Shown: piece by piece, positions 28,770 through 37,339 of the stretch | Layout of the letters: each line of letters begins with the position of its first letter | Numbering within the stretch: position 1 is the first letter of the stretch | Assembly (NCBI RefSeq): GCF_002224285.1 | Contig: NZ_CP022436.1 | Location: forward strand, 310,001-374,000 | Direction of reading: 5' to 3' | Length of the DNA: 64,000 nt | DNA from: Arthrobacter sp. YN | GTDB taxonomy: Bacteria; Actinomycetota; Actinomycetes; Actinomycetales; Micrococcaceae | Translations under genes and position numbers: made by a program | Notes under the pieces: generated by a model | Databases searched by the model: none | Seen by the model: the letters and a program-made list of their open reading frames with translations, nothing else | What the model was told of the DNA's origin: nothing

Positions 28770-28800
28770 AAGGACCCGATTGCACTCGGGTCCTTTGTTC
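28770..28800. terminator. Hairpin terminator downstream of hsdR
   Basis: AAGGACCCGA (28770-28779) pairs perfectly with TCGGGTCCTT (28786-28795) around a 6-base loop. T-rich sequence follows on the plus strand, and on the minus strand it lies 78 bp after the hsdR stop with a weaker T content, so it may serve either direction. Confidence 0.6.
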
Positions 28801-28877
28801 GTTAACGGCACAGCAGGCTTTTGCCTGATGATCCCAGCGTATCGGCCAGAAGGCGCCTAAACGGACAGCCCGACCTG

Positions 28878-31800
28878 TTAGAGTCGTGCCTCCGCAAATC
28901 GGGGCGCCATAGACTCCATCTGCTCCATTACCAATTTGATGGCTTCCGGCTGCTTGTCCGGCGGGTACCCGAAGCGGACCAAGAGCCTCTTGATGGAGGA
29001 GCGCAGTTTGGCCCTGACGTCGTCGCGCACCGTCCAGTCGGTCCGAACGTCCCGGCGCATCACTGACAAGAGCTCGCGGGCGATATCGGCGAGCACGCCT
29101 TCGCCCTGTATCTCCACGGCAGACTCGTTGGAGGCCACAGCGTCATAGAAAGCCAGCTCGTCCGAGTTCAGAGGGGGCGTGAAATGAGCGCCTCGGTTGC
29201 CCTCGGCCGCGACTTCGCGTGCCAGCTCCACCAACTCCGCGATGATCTCCGCCGAGGTCAGCTGCTGATTGGTGTACTTCCGCATCAGCTCAGTAATGCG
29301 TTCGGAAAAAGCTCGCTGGCGAATCACGTTGTTTCGTGTCGCGACGGCAGACTCATCAGCAATGAGCTTCCGCAGCGCTTCTATTGCTAGCTGCGGGTTG
29401 CGGGCATTTTGGGTCTTGGCGATGAATTCCGGTGTCAGGTCGCCCAGCGACGGCTTCGGCATGCCGGCTGCCTCGTAGATGTCCAGTACCTCGCCGGAAG
29501 AGGTTGCGGACGCCACTAGGTTGCCCAGCAGTCGATGGATCTCCTCGGGCACCGGCTCGCCGCTGGCCTGTCGGTCTGCGGCGTCGAACTTGGCCATGTA
29601 GACCCGGGTCTCCTCGTAGACCTGGATTTCGGGCCGAAGTTCAGCCAAGGTATCCGAGCCGGAACACAGCGCCCACGCCCGTGACAACTGGCCGGAGTAC
29701 CGACGGTACTTTGAGGCCAGAGTTTCTTCGCCCTCGGCCGGCTTGTTACCCGGTGTCTCCGGGCTTCGCAGATAGTTAGCCGCACCCGTCGCAGCGCTGA
29801 CAAAAGCCCGCGGGCCGCCCTTCTTCAACACGGATTTCCAGTCGTATCCGGAGACCATCCCACGCAGTTCTTCGACCAGCAGAACCGTCTGCCCAACCGC
29901 TTCATCCAGGTTCTTGCCGACTGGCTTGTTCGCCTGATCATCTTTCGTGTACTCGCCCAACGCCTGGGTTAGATTCTCAGCCAGCGGAGCGTAGGCCACA
30001 AGCAGGCCGTCTTGTTTGCCGCGGAAGGTGCGGTTTACACGGGCCAGGGTCTGCATCAACAGCGCACCCTTCAGGGGCCGGTCCAGGTACAGCGTGTGCA
30101 GGGGCGGTGAGTCGTAGCCGGTGAGCATCATGTCCTTGACGATGACGAGCTCCAGTTCGTCGTCAATGTCCTTAAGCCGCTCTTTTACCGTCGCATTCGC
30201 CGAATCGCGGCGTACGTGATCGGACACCGGGGGAACATCGGTGGCGTTACCGGAGTACACCACCTTGATCTTTCCCTTGGCAAGGTCATCCGAATGCCAG
30301 TCAGGCCTCAGCGCCACGATGGCGGCGTAGAGGTTCGCGCAAATCTCACGTGTGCTGCCCACGATCATCGCCTTGCCTGGCGCTTCAATGAACTTGCGCA
30401 TGCGTTCGCGACGGTTCTCCCAATGCGCCACCAAGTCTTCCGCCAACGCAGCGATACGCTGCGGCGCACCGTACACGGCGTTCACGACGGCGACGCTCGC
30501 CTCGAGACGCGCTCGTTCAGTATCGTCCAGGCCCAGGGTGGCCTCATCGGCTGCCTGGTCAAGGACTTCTTCTGTCACGTCGGACGCGAGTCCCACCTTG
30601 ATGAGCCGCGGCTCAAAGTACACCGGCACCGTGGCGCCGTCCTCCACCGCCCGGGTGAGGTCGTACACGTCGATGTAATCGCCGAAGACTTCCTGCGTGT
30701 TCCGGTCATCAAAGGAGATGGGCGTTCCGGTAAAGGCGATCAACGTGGCATGGGGGAGTGCGTCGCGCAGGTGCCGAGCGTATCCGTCCAAGTCGTCGTA
30801 GTGCGAGCGGTGCGCCTCATCAACCACCACAATGATGTTGCGTCGGTTGGACAGCAGCGGGTGCTCGGCGCCGGCGTCTTTTTCGGCTTTGCTGCGCCCG
30901 AACTTTTGCAGGGTAGTGAAGTAGATACCACCGGTCGAACGGTTACTCAGTTCCTCCCGCAGTTCGGAGCGCTTCCGGATCTGCTGTGGCGACTCGGCCA
31001 GCAGCAGGCTCCTATCAAAGCCCTCGTACAACTGGCCATCGAGCTCGTTCCGGTCCGTGATCACCACGACCGTCGGGTTTTTCAGCTTCGGATGCCGTGC
31101 CACTAGGTTGGCGTAGAGCTCCATCTCCATTGACTTGCCAGAGCCCTGTGTGTGCCAGACGACGCCTGCTTTGCCGTTGCTTTCCACCGCTTGAACGGTG
31201 CTGCCGACGGCCTTGGTGACCGCGAAGTACTGGTGCGGCTTCGCGATGCGCTTCAATAGCACTTCCGGGCCGCCGTCGAAGGCAGTGAAATTGCGGACTA
31301 ACTGCAGAAAACGTTCCTGGTTGTAGAGGCCATACAGGGCAGTCTCCAGCGCCGTGACAGCGACGCCGGACTCCATGTAGCCCGGTGCGACCGGCCGACC
31401 ATCATCGTCCACATTCCATGGCGAGAAGTGGTTGAGGGGAGTGAACGGCGTGCCATACTTTGCTTGGATTCCGTCTGATGCGAGCGTGAACACGCAGAAG
31501 CGAAACGCCATGGGAAACTCCCGAAGATACGTCTGTAGCTGCGCATGCGCCGCGGCGACGTCAGCCGTGGCGCTGCCTGCCTTCTTCAGTTCAATAATAC
31601 TTACCGGCATACCGTTGCAGTAGAGCACGACGTCGAAGCGGCGCCTGTAGTCCCCTTGCACCAGCGTGACTTGGTTGACGGCGAGCCAGTCGTTCTGATC
31701 GGGGTCCTGGCTCAGCAGGTGGATGGTTGGGTTGGCTTCGTTACCGTCCGAGTCGATGTAGCTGAGCCGATAGCCGTTCACGAGGTAGTTGTGGATACGG

Positions 31801-32105
31801 TGGTTTTCGGCAATGGCGTCGTTCGATGTGGGAGCGGCAATCTCGGCCAAAGCCTGTTGCAGATACTCGGCAGGCACCTTCGGGTTGAACTTCTGAAGCG
31901 CGCCAAGCAGCCGGGGACGGATCAGCAGTTCATCCCACGACTCCCGCTCGTCAGATCCGGGCGCAATGGCCTGCCCTGGCAAGGGCTGCCAGCCGAGCGG
32001 CTCGGCCAAAAGCTCAAGGGCCATGCCCTCCCAGTCGGCTTCGGAAAAAGCTACTGCCGGTGTTGCTGCCTTCACGGTGATTCCCCCTGTTGGACCGGTG
32101 GTCAT
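28878..32105 (-). CDS. hsdR: Type I restriction enzyme, R (motor/endonuclease) subunit
   Basis: 1,075 residues. The N-terminal PD-(D/E)xK nuclease is seen in FDVVLYCNG and Glu172-Leu-Lys174. The superfamily 2 translocase follows: Walker A GSGKS at 321-325, DEAH at 429-432, FTGTP and the LARVNRTF motif VI region. The C-terminal third is helical and should contact HsdM. In complex with HsdM2S it translocates and cuts unmethylated DNA far from its site. The ATG at 32105 has no good ribosome site; GTG 32075 (residue 11) has GGGGGA 6 bases upstream and may be the real start. It lies 64 bp after hsdS as the last gene of the operon. Confidence 0.92.
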   Translation of the reverse strand: MTTGPTGGITVKAATPAVAFSEADWEGMALELLAEPLGWQPLPGQAIAPGSDERESWDELLIRPRLLGALQKFNPKVPAEYLQQALAEIAAPTSNDAIAENHRIHNYLVNGYRLSYIDSDGNEANPTIHLLSQDPDQNDWLAVNQVTLVQGDYRRRFDVVLYCNGMPVSIIELKKAGSATADVAAAHAQLQTYLREFPMAFRFCVFTLASDGIQAKYGTPFTPLNHFSPWNVDDDGRPVAPGYMESGVAVTALETALYGLYNQERFLQLVRNFTAFDGGPEVLLKRIAKPHQYFAVTKAVGSTVQAVESNGKAGVVWHTQGSGKSMEMELYANLVARHPKLKNPTVVVITDRNELDGQLYEGFDRSLLLAESPQQIRKRSELREELSNRSTGGIYFTTLQKFGRSKAEKDAGAEHPLLSNRRNIIVVVDEAHRSHYDDLDGYARHLRDALPHATLIAFTGTPISFDDRNTQEVFGDYIDVYDLTRAVEDGATVPVYFEPRLIKVGLASDVTEEVLDQAADEATLGLDDTERARLEASVAVVNAVYGAPQRIAALAEDLVAHWENRRERMRKFIEAPGKAMIVGSTREICANLYAAIVALRPDWHSDDLAKGKIKVVYSGNATDVPPVSDHVRRDSANATVKERLKDIDDELELVIVKDMMLTGYDSPPLHTLYLDRPLKGALLMQTLARVNRTFRGKQDGLLVAYAPLAENLTQALGEYTKDDQANKPVGKNLDEAVGQTVLLVEELRGMVSGYDWKSVLKKGGPRAFVSAATGAANYLRSPETPGNKPAEGEETLASKYRRYSGQLSRAWALCSGSDTLAELRPEIQVYEETRVYMAKFDAADRQASGEPVPEEIHRLLGNLVASATSSGEVLDIYEAAGMPKPSLGDLTPEFIAKTQNARNPQLAIEALRKLIADESAVATRNNVIRQRAFSERITELMRKYTNQQLTSAEIIAELVELAREVAAEGNRGAHFTPPLNSDELAFYDAVASNESAVEIQGEGVLADIARELLSVMRRDVRTDWTVRDDVRAKLRSSIKRLLVRFGYPPDKQPEAIKLVMEQMESMAPRFAEARL

Positions 32106-32169
32106 TCTGAAATGTTGTGCAAATCCTGCATCGAGGTCAGAGTCGCTGGCCGGGCTGGCTCGTCCGACC

Positions 32170-33372
32170 TCACACTCCCGCGTCCTCCAGCACCTTCTCC
32201 GCGTCCTTGACCCGCAACTTGCCGGACATGAGTTGGGGGAGAAGAGCGTCGCGGGTGGCAGCTATGGTGGCGTTCTCAACACGGGTGGCTGCAACTCTGG
32301 ATCCGAGCAATGAGATCTGGCGCTTGACTGCTGTGGGGACCGAACTGAGGTCGGTAACGGGCGTTGCCAATACATCACCTGGCTTGACTCGTTGATGGCT
32401 GCTGGATGTACCGGAAACTCGTGATTCTAGCGAAGCGCTGAATAAGGGCTGCGAAAGCATGGCCCAGATAACTGCCGTGGATTCTTCCTTCGGTTCCAGG
32501 ACCAAGAACTCAGTGGAGGCGAGTGCAGGAATACTTGGCAAGGTGGCCACGTCCCAGATTCTAGGGAAACGCGGGTTCAACTTGGATATGAGTACGGAAG
32601 GCTCCGCGATGACGAACTTGTTGCTCTTGATGTTCGCGGGCTTAGACACTTCCGGGCACCGGTCGGTATCGAATGCTGGCAAGCTGAAGTGGGCAACATT
32701 TTCGACAGATATACTCTCAGGATTGGCAGATCTTCGTCGATGCACGGCTATCTCAGAGAGCGGGAGACGTACGGGGTAGGGCGTTAGCAGAGATACCATC
32801 AGTTGCGAGGCGGTGACAGACAGTTTGGTGTTGGCGGCGATCTTGTCGTCGAGGACGCCCAGAACCTCAGCAATGGCCCGCTGTTCTGCAGGTTCAGGCA
32901 CTTGCAACGGCACTGCCGCAAGAATCGACGTGTTGAGGTTGGGCATGGTTGCACCTACGGCATGGCGAACAATCCATGCGCGAGCTTCCTCAGTGCCAAG
33001 AAGATACGACACAAATGCAGGACTATGTTCAGACTGTTCTCCCAGCCTCACCCGAAGGCATCCAGTGCCGCAGAGCCATCCTTCATTGTTTTCTCGAACA
33101 AGAGCGCGCTTTTCGACGTCCCCACGTCGGGAATAGACAATGTCGCCATTTCGCATTCGATACTTGGCGAGTCGCAAAGCATCTGATTCTTGAATTCGGG
33201 CGATGCCCTCCGCATGAATAACGTTGTCACCAATGTTCTGCGGCATAACGCTCGGTATCCCGTCCAAGACGTAGTCCGACGCGTGAAGTTGGCTCCCGAA
33301 GGGACCTGTTTGGATCCCTCCCCCTCCTTCGGCGCAGAGTGCACCTAACGTTATTTCTCGCCACTCGCTCAA
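32170..33372 (-). CDS. hsdS: Type I restriction enzyme, S (specificity) subunit
   Basis: 400 residues with two target-recognition domains, each followed by a conserved helix: the first ends in VPEPAEQRAIAEVLGVLDDKIAANTKL (about residues 160-190), the second in VKRQISLLGSRVAAT and ALLPQLMSGKLRV near the end. The N-terminal TLGALCAEGGGGIQTGPFGSQLH is the usual TRD1 opening. It reads the bipartite DNA site for HsdM and HsdR. The start is TTG inside the hsdM stop (TTGA, 4-base overlap), which fits translational coupling and the typical SEW start. TRDs are hypervariable, so the recognised sequence cannot be inferred. Confidence 0.9.
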   Translation of the reverse strand: MSEWREITLGALCAEGGGGIQTGPFGSQLHASDYVLDGIPSVMPQNIGDNVIHAEGIARIQESDALRLAKYRMRNGDIVYSRRGDVEKRALVRENNEGWLCGTGCLRVRLGEQSEHSPAFVSYLLGTEEARAWIVRHAVGATMPNLNTSILAAVPLQVPEPAEQRAIAEVLGVLDDKIAANTKLSVTASQLMVSLLTPYPVRLPLSEIAVHRRRSANPESISVENVAHFSLPAFDTDRCPEVSKPANIKSNKFVIAEPSVLISKLNPRFPRIWDVATLPSIPALASTEFLVLEPKEESTAVIWAMLSQPLFSASLESRVSGTSSSHQRVKPGDVLATPVTDLSSVPTAVKRQISLLGSRVAATRVENATIAATRDALLPQLMSGKLRVKDAEKVLEDAGV

Positions 33373-34997
33373 AGCACTCGCCCCAACTGCTCGCGCACCA
33401 CAGCGGTCAGCCGCTCGGACTCTTCGAACTGTTCAAACAGCTCCTTTGAAAGCCGTGCGATCTTCTCCTCGATCGGCTCGCCGTCGTCCTCGACGTCCGC
33501 AGCCCCTACGTACCGCCCGGGGGTCAGGGCGTAGTCCGCTGCCTTGACCTCCGCGAGGCTGGCCGAGTAGCAGAAGCCCGCCTCGTCGTCGTACGTCAGT
33601 CCGGTCTCAACCGCCGAATCTGTGCCTCGCCACGCGTGGTAAGTGTTGGCGATCTTCGCGATGTCCTCATCGGAAAGCGCACGCTCGGCGCGGTCCACCA
33701 TGTAGCCGAGGTTCCGTGCATCGATGAACAGCACTTGCCCGGTCCGGTCGACGGAGCCGCGCGGGCCGGCGGTCTTGTCCTTCGCGAAGAACCACGTGCA
33801 GACCGGGATGCCGGTGCTGCGGAAGAGCTGGGTGGGCAGCGCCACCATGCAGGAGACGAGGTCGGCTTCCACCAGCTGGGCGCGGATCTCGCCCTCACCC
33901 CCGGAGTTGGAGGACATGGAGCCGTTGGCCATGACCACGCCAGCGCTGCCGCCTGGGGCGAGCTTCGAGATGATGTGCTGAATCCAAGCGTAGTTGGCAT
34001 TGCCAGCCGGGGGGACGCCGTACTTCCAGCGTGGGTCCGACTCGGAGCGGGACCAGTCCTTGATGTTGAAGGGCGGGTTGGCCATGATGAAGTCGGCGCC
34101 ATTGTTGCCGGTCAGCTCGGGGTGCTGGTCGCGGGCGAACGTATCGCCCCAGCGAGAGGCGAGGTTGGCGTTAAGGCCGTGGATGGCGAGGTTCATCTTC
34201 GCCATTCGCCAGGTGCGCTCGTTGAGCTCCTGGCCGTAGACGGAGATGTCGGAGCCTTCCATGTTGTGGGCCTCGAGGAACTTTTCGGCTTGCACGAACA
34301 TGCCGCCGGATCCGCAGCAGGGGTCGTACACGCGGCCGCGGTGTGGTTCGAGGACCTCGACCAGGACTCGGACCACGCCGGCGGGGGTGTAGAACTCACC
34401 GCCTCGTTTGCCCTCGGCCTTGGCGAACTTTTCGAGGAAGTATTCGTAGACCTCGCCCAGCAGGTCTCGGGCCTTGCTGGCCCCCTGACCGGTGAAGCGC
34501 GCCGAATTGAAAAGATCCAGCAGCTCGCCAAGACGGCGCTGGTCCACGTTGTCCCTGTTGTAGATGCGGGGGAGCGTGGCAGCCAGGGACTTGTTGTCCA
34601 TCATGATCATGTCCATGGCCTCGTCGATGAGCTGCCCCACCAACTTCGGGTGCTCGCCCATGGCTGCAGGCAGGCCCTTGGCGTTCTCTGCCAAATAGGT
34701 CCACCGCGCCCGAGGTGCCACCCAGAAGACGCCGCGGCCCGTGTACTCGTCGACGTCGTCGATCAGCTGAGCGATCTGGTCCTCGTTGAGACCGTCCGCC
34801 TCCAGTTCGGCTTGGATCTGCTCACGACGTTCGTCGAAAGCGTCGGAGACGTACTTCAGGAACACCAGGCCCAGGATCACGTCCTTGTACTGTGAGGCAT
34901 CCATGGAGCCGCGCAGCTTGTCCGCGGCTTTCCAGAGGGTGTCCTTGAGTTCCTTCATGGTGGACGGGGCGAGGTCCACCTTCAATTTCGGGGGCAT
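33369..34997 (-). CDS. hsdM: Type I restriction enzyme, M (N6-adenine methyltransferase) subunit
   Basis: 542 residues. The N-terminal helical domain (residues about 10-140, LKDTLWKAADKLRG) precedes the methyltransferase domain with the SAM motif DPCCGSGG at 225-232 and the catalytic NPPF at 307-310. It methylates adenine in the site read by HsdS and protects host DNA. AAAGGA about 8 bases upstream marks the ATG. That ATG overlaps by one base the stop of the upstream HTH/methyltransferase-like gene (TAATG), so all are translated as a set. Both catalytic motifs are intact, unlike in the upstream protein. Confidence 0.93.
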   Translation of the reverse strand: MPPKLKVDLAPSTMKELKDTLWKAADKLRGSMDASQYKDVILGLVFLKYVSDAFDERREQIQAELEADGLNEDQIAQLIDDVDEYTGRGVFWVAPRARWTYLAENAKGLPAAMGEHPKLVGQLIDEAMDMIMMDNKSLAATLPRIYNRDNVDQRRLGELLDLFNSARFTGQGASKARDLLGEVYEYFLEKFAKAEGKRGGEFYTPAGVVRVLVEVLEPHRGRVYDPCCGSGGMFVQAEKFLEAHNMEGSDISVYGQELNERTWRMAKMNLAIHGLNANLASRWGDTFARDQHPELTGNNGADFIMANPPFNIKDWSRSESDPRWKYGVPPAGNANYAWIQHIISKLAPGGSAGVVMANGSMSSNSGGEGEIRAQLVEADLVSCMVALPTQLFRSTGIPVCTWFFAKDKTAGPRGSVDRTGQVLFIDARNLGYMVDRAERALSDEDIAKIANTYHAWRGTDSAVETGLTYDDEAGFCYSASLAEVKAADYALTPGRYVGAADVEDDGEPIEEKIARLSKELFEQFEESERLTAVVREQLGRVL

Positions 34998-37054
34998 TAC
35001 TGGGTTCCTTTTGTCTGGGGTTCGGCGAGATTATTGCTGAGGTGGTCTATCAGGGTGAGGCTTCCGCTCGCCACGCCGTCCGTTATCAGCGTAGCGACTT
35101 CGTGGAGTTGCCCGAGCCGTTCTCGGGCTTGTTGCTGCTCGTGCTGCAGCCGGGCAAGAGTATCGCCCAGTTTCATCCGCTGGGCCTCGGGTACGCGACG
35201 CAGGCGCCACCGGCGCCAAGCCTTGTCCGTTGGGGAAATGCTGTTGATGTCAGAGGCAACGACGAACGGCGACAGCCCGCCCGGGTCAGCGGCGTCGACG
35301 CGTAGTACCTTCGCCGGGAATATGACAACGGAACCACCGTGAGTGTCCACCGTGGCAGCGGGCCGGGGGCTAGTGCAGAAGACGACGTCGCCCGGCTGCG
35401 TGAGCAGGCTCGCAGGATATTTGGCTGCCAGGTCCAGTAGGGCGATGTGCCGGTGCGGCGCGTTGTGAGGGTCAAGCAGCTCCGCCGGGCCCAAGGCTCG
35501 GGTTCCCTTCTGCTGGTTCAGGTCCGCCTCCGCCACCCGATTTCCCTTGATGTGCTTGAGGGCGCCGGAGGAGATGAGTTCTTGGACTGTAGCTGCCTGG
35601 GAGTTCACGTTCGTACCGGTGGGCAAGATGTGTAAGGCAGGCGAGTCGCTGGACTGCAGCAGACGCGCCAGTTCCTCCACCCGGAGTGCTGCCTCGGCAC
35701 CATTCGGCTTGCCAGCCGAACGATGGGGCGGCGCTGGCACCAAGGACTTCCTGCTGACCAGCAGGTGCCGGGTCTGCACCAGCCGGGCGAACCGGAAGGA
35801 ATGGGCGCGCACCGTTGCGCCGTTTCCCATGGAGGCAACGATGTCACTGATCAGGTCCTGCTTCACGTCTTCTGTGAGGTCTTGGGTACTGAGGTCCGCC
35901 ACCATGGTCCAGCGTTCGGCAATAGGAACCTCCGGGAACGACGGTCCAAGCACCCAAAGCGCCTGAGCTTCGCGGGGTTTGGCGCGCAGCAGGCCTTGGG
36001 GTAGCCGCACGATGGCGCGGACCCGGCCGATTCGGAGCAACTCCGCACGGAGCCCTCTGGAGCTGCCGTCCGTCAGCGGATCGCAGAGAACCCGAGCCGG
36101 GCCGATGATGACAGCCCTCTGTTGGTCATCCATCTGTAAGAGAAGCTGTTCCACTGCCGCAAGGATCTGCGCTCCGTCCATGCCGGATTCGCCTGGGGAC
36201 GGGTACTGAGCCACGTGAACTACAGGTCCTCGGACGGCGAACTCCCCGCTCGGATCGAGATGGATCTGCCCGCGGTCCACGCCGTGCACCCGCAGTCGGC
36301 GACGCACTAGGCGACCTGAACCGCCGTCGTCGTCCGCTGTCATGAACGTGACCGGCGCTGCTTCCCCGGCGGCATGGGCGACGCCCAGCAGGAGATCGCT
36401 ACCGCCTCGCGTGGAATCAGCAAAGACGGAGTTTCCGCCAAGAGTCGCGGCCAGTTCAACGACGGCAGCTGCCACCAACCCCACGGCAGACTCGGTGAGG
36501 GCTGTGGCGGAGTACTCCTTCAGCCCATCGCGGAACCTCGCGGCAAGCAAATGCTCGAAGGCCCCTGCCACGTTGTAGGCACTGTCCACCAGTCGGTCGG
36601 TGAACGCCGCGTAGGAGACAAGCGACGTTCCCGCGGCTTCCATTTCGGAGTACAGGAATGTGTCATCTGGATCGCACTCGTCTGCAGCGTCCAGCAATTC
36701 TTCCCTACTCAGCTGTGTCAACGAGTTACCAGTAATTGCCTTGAGCGTCAGCAGTGCCGTGAGAGTTTCGAAGGTGTTTCCGCGGGTTCCATCGGCAGTC
36801 GTGTCGGGCATGCGGGTGAAGGCAGCGACGTCGTTGGCTGCCTCTCGGTTGTTGCCCCGTCCAGTATCCGCCAGCCAAGCAGCGATGTGGCCGGAGTCGA
36901 AGAGTTCCAACCTGCCGTTGAGCGCTACAGGCTTCGGAAATGGGTGGGCGGATCCGGCACTGCGTTTTCGCCACATGGACACAACGGGGCGCTGGACCTG
37001 CGCGAGGGCGGCAACGTCCGAGAGGGTCATGAGCATTGCTTCTGTTTGGTTCAT
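34997..37054 (-). CDS. HTH + degenerate N6-methyltransferase-like + HsdS-like fusion protein of the hsd operon
   Basis: 685 residues in three parts. Residues about 8-60 form an AlpA/MerR-like HTH (TLSDVAALAQVQRPVVSMWRKR). Residues about 90-440 resemble HsdM: a helical part, a degenerate SAM loop FADSTRGGS at 211-219, and at the catalytic place AQYPSPG (282-288) instead of NPPF; the later RAIVRLPQGLL segment is HsdM-like. Residues about 470-675 resemble an HsdS half: a TRD-like region (SLLTQPGDVVF), then RMKLGDTLARLQHEQQQARERLGQL and ASGSLTLID. I infer a catalytically dead, DNA-binding accessory or regulatory subunit. It is first in the operon with GGAGG 5 bases before the ATG. Confidence 0.72.
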   Translation of the reverse strand: MNQTEAMLMTLSDVAALAQVQRPVVSMWRKRSAGSAHPFPKPVALNGRLELFDSGHIAAWLADTGRGNNREAANDVAAFTRMPDTTADGTRGNTFETLTALLTLKAITGNSLTQLSREELLDAADECDPDDTFLYSEMEAAGTSLVSYAAFTDRLVDSAYNVAGAFEHLLAARFRDGLKEYSATALTESAVGLVAAAVVELAATLGGNSVFADSTRGGSDLLLGVAHAAGEAAPVTFMTADDDGGSGRLVRRRLRVHGVDRGQIHLDPSGEFAVRGPVVHVAQYPSPGESGMDGAQILAAVEQLLLQMDDQQRAVIIGPARVLCDPLTDGSSRGLRAELLRIGRVRAIVRLPQGLLRAKPREAQALWVLGPSFPEVPIAERWTMVADLSTQDLTEDVKQDLISDIVASMGNGATVRAHSFRFARLVQTRHLLVSRKSLVPAPPHRSAGKPNGAEAALRVEELARLLQSSDSPALHILPTGTNVNSQAATVQELISSGALKHIKGNRVAEADLNQQKGTRALGPAELLDPHNAPHRHIALLDLAAKYPASLLTQPGDVVFCTSPRPAATVDTHGGSVVIFPAKVLRVDAADPGGLSPFVVASDINSISPTDKAWRRWRLRRVPEAQRMKLGDTLARLQHEQQQARERLGQLHEVATLITDGVASGSLTLIDHLSNNLAEPQTKGTQ

Positions 37055-37339
37055 GTCCGCCTCCTTTCGTCATTGACCTCACCTTATCGCCGTGGAGCAC
37101 CCTAAAAAACGGCAACCTCGATAAGGGGGGTTATCAGTATATTTGCTTTTTCATATAAGTCCTTGCCGTAGCTTCGTTCTCAAGCAACGAGGGAAGGTCT
37201 CCGGAGTTGCGATTGCTGCGGGAGCCATGCATTGGGGGACCGGTTTCCGCGTATTTCGACAATCCCTCTCCTTCCGAAAGATCGGAGGGTCCACCAGTGC
37301 GGCCGTACGAGGCCGACATAGCTGATAGAGGTTCCAGAC
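37055..37339. promoter_or_regulatory. Divergent promoter region, hsd operon / DUF2130 gene
   Basis: 285 bp without an ORF. The segment around 37105-37165 is the most AT-rich of the neighbourhood. GATAA and TTATC arms flank a G6 run at 37119-37134 (a small inverted repeat). On the minus strand TATACT is a good -10 candidate about 80 bp before the hsd operon start. No clear operator for a controller protein was identified. Confidence 0.45.

Noticed and set aside
28690..28830. tRNA or tmRNA in the gap downstream of hsdR
   Set aside because: Only a terminator hairpin and an imperfect stem (CATAG...CTATG) were found; no cloverleaf or CCA end.
33636..34895. Plus-strand frame of 419 codons opposite hsdM
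   Set aside because: Shadow of a gene with DPCCGSGG and NPPF.
34997..37054. Calling the upstream hsd gene a second active methyltransferase
   Set aside because: NPPF is replaced by QYPS and the SAM loop is altered, so activity is unlikely.
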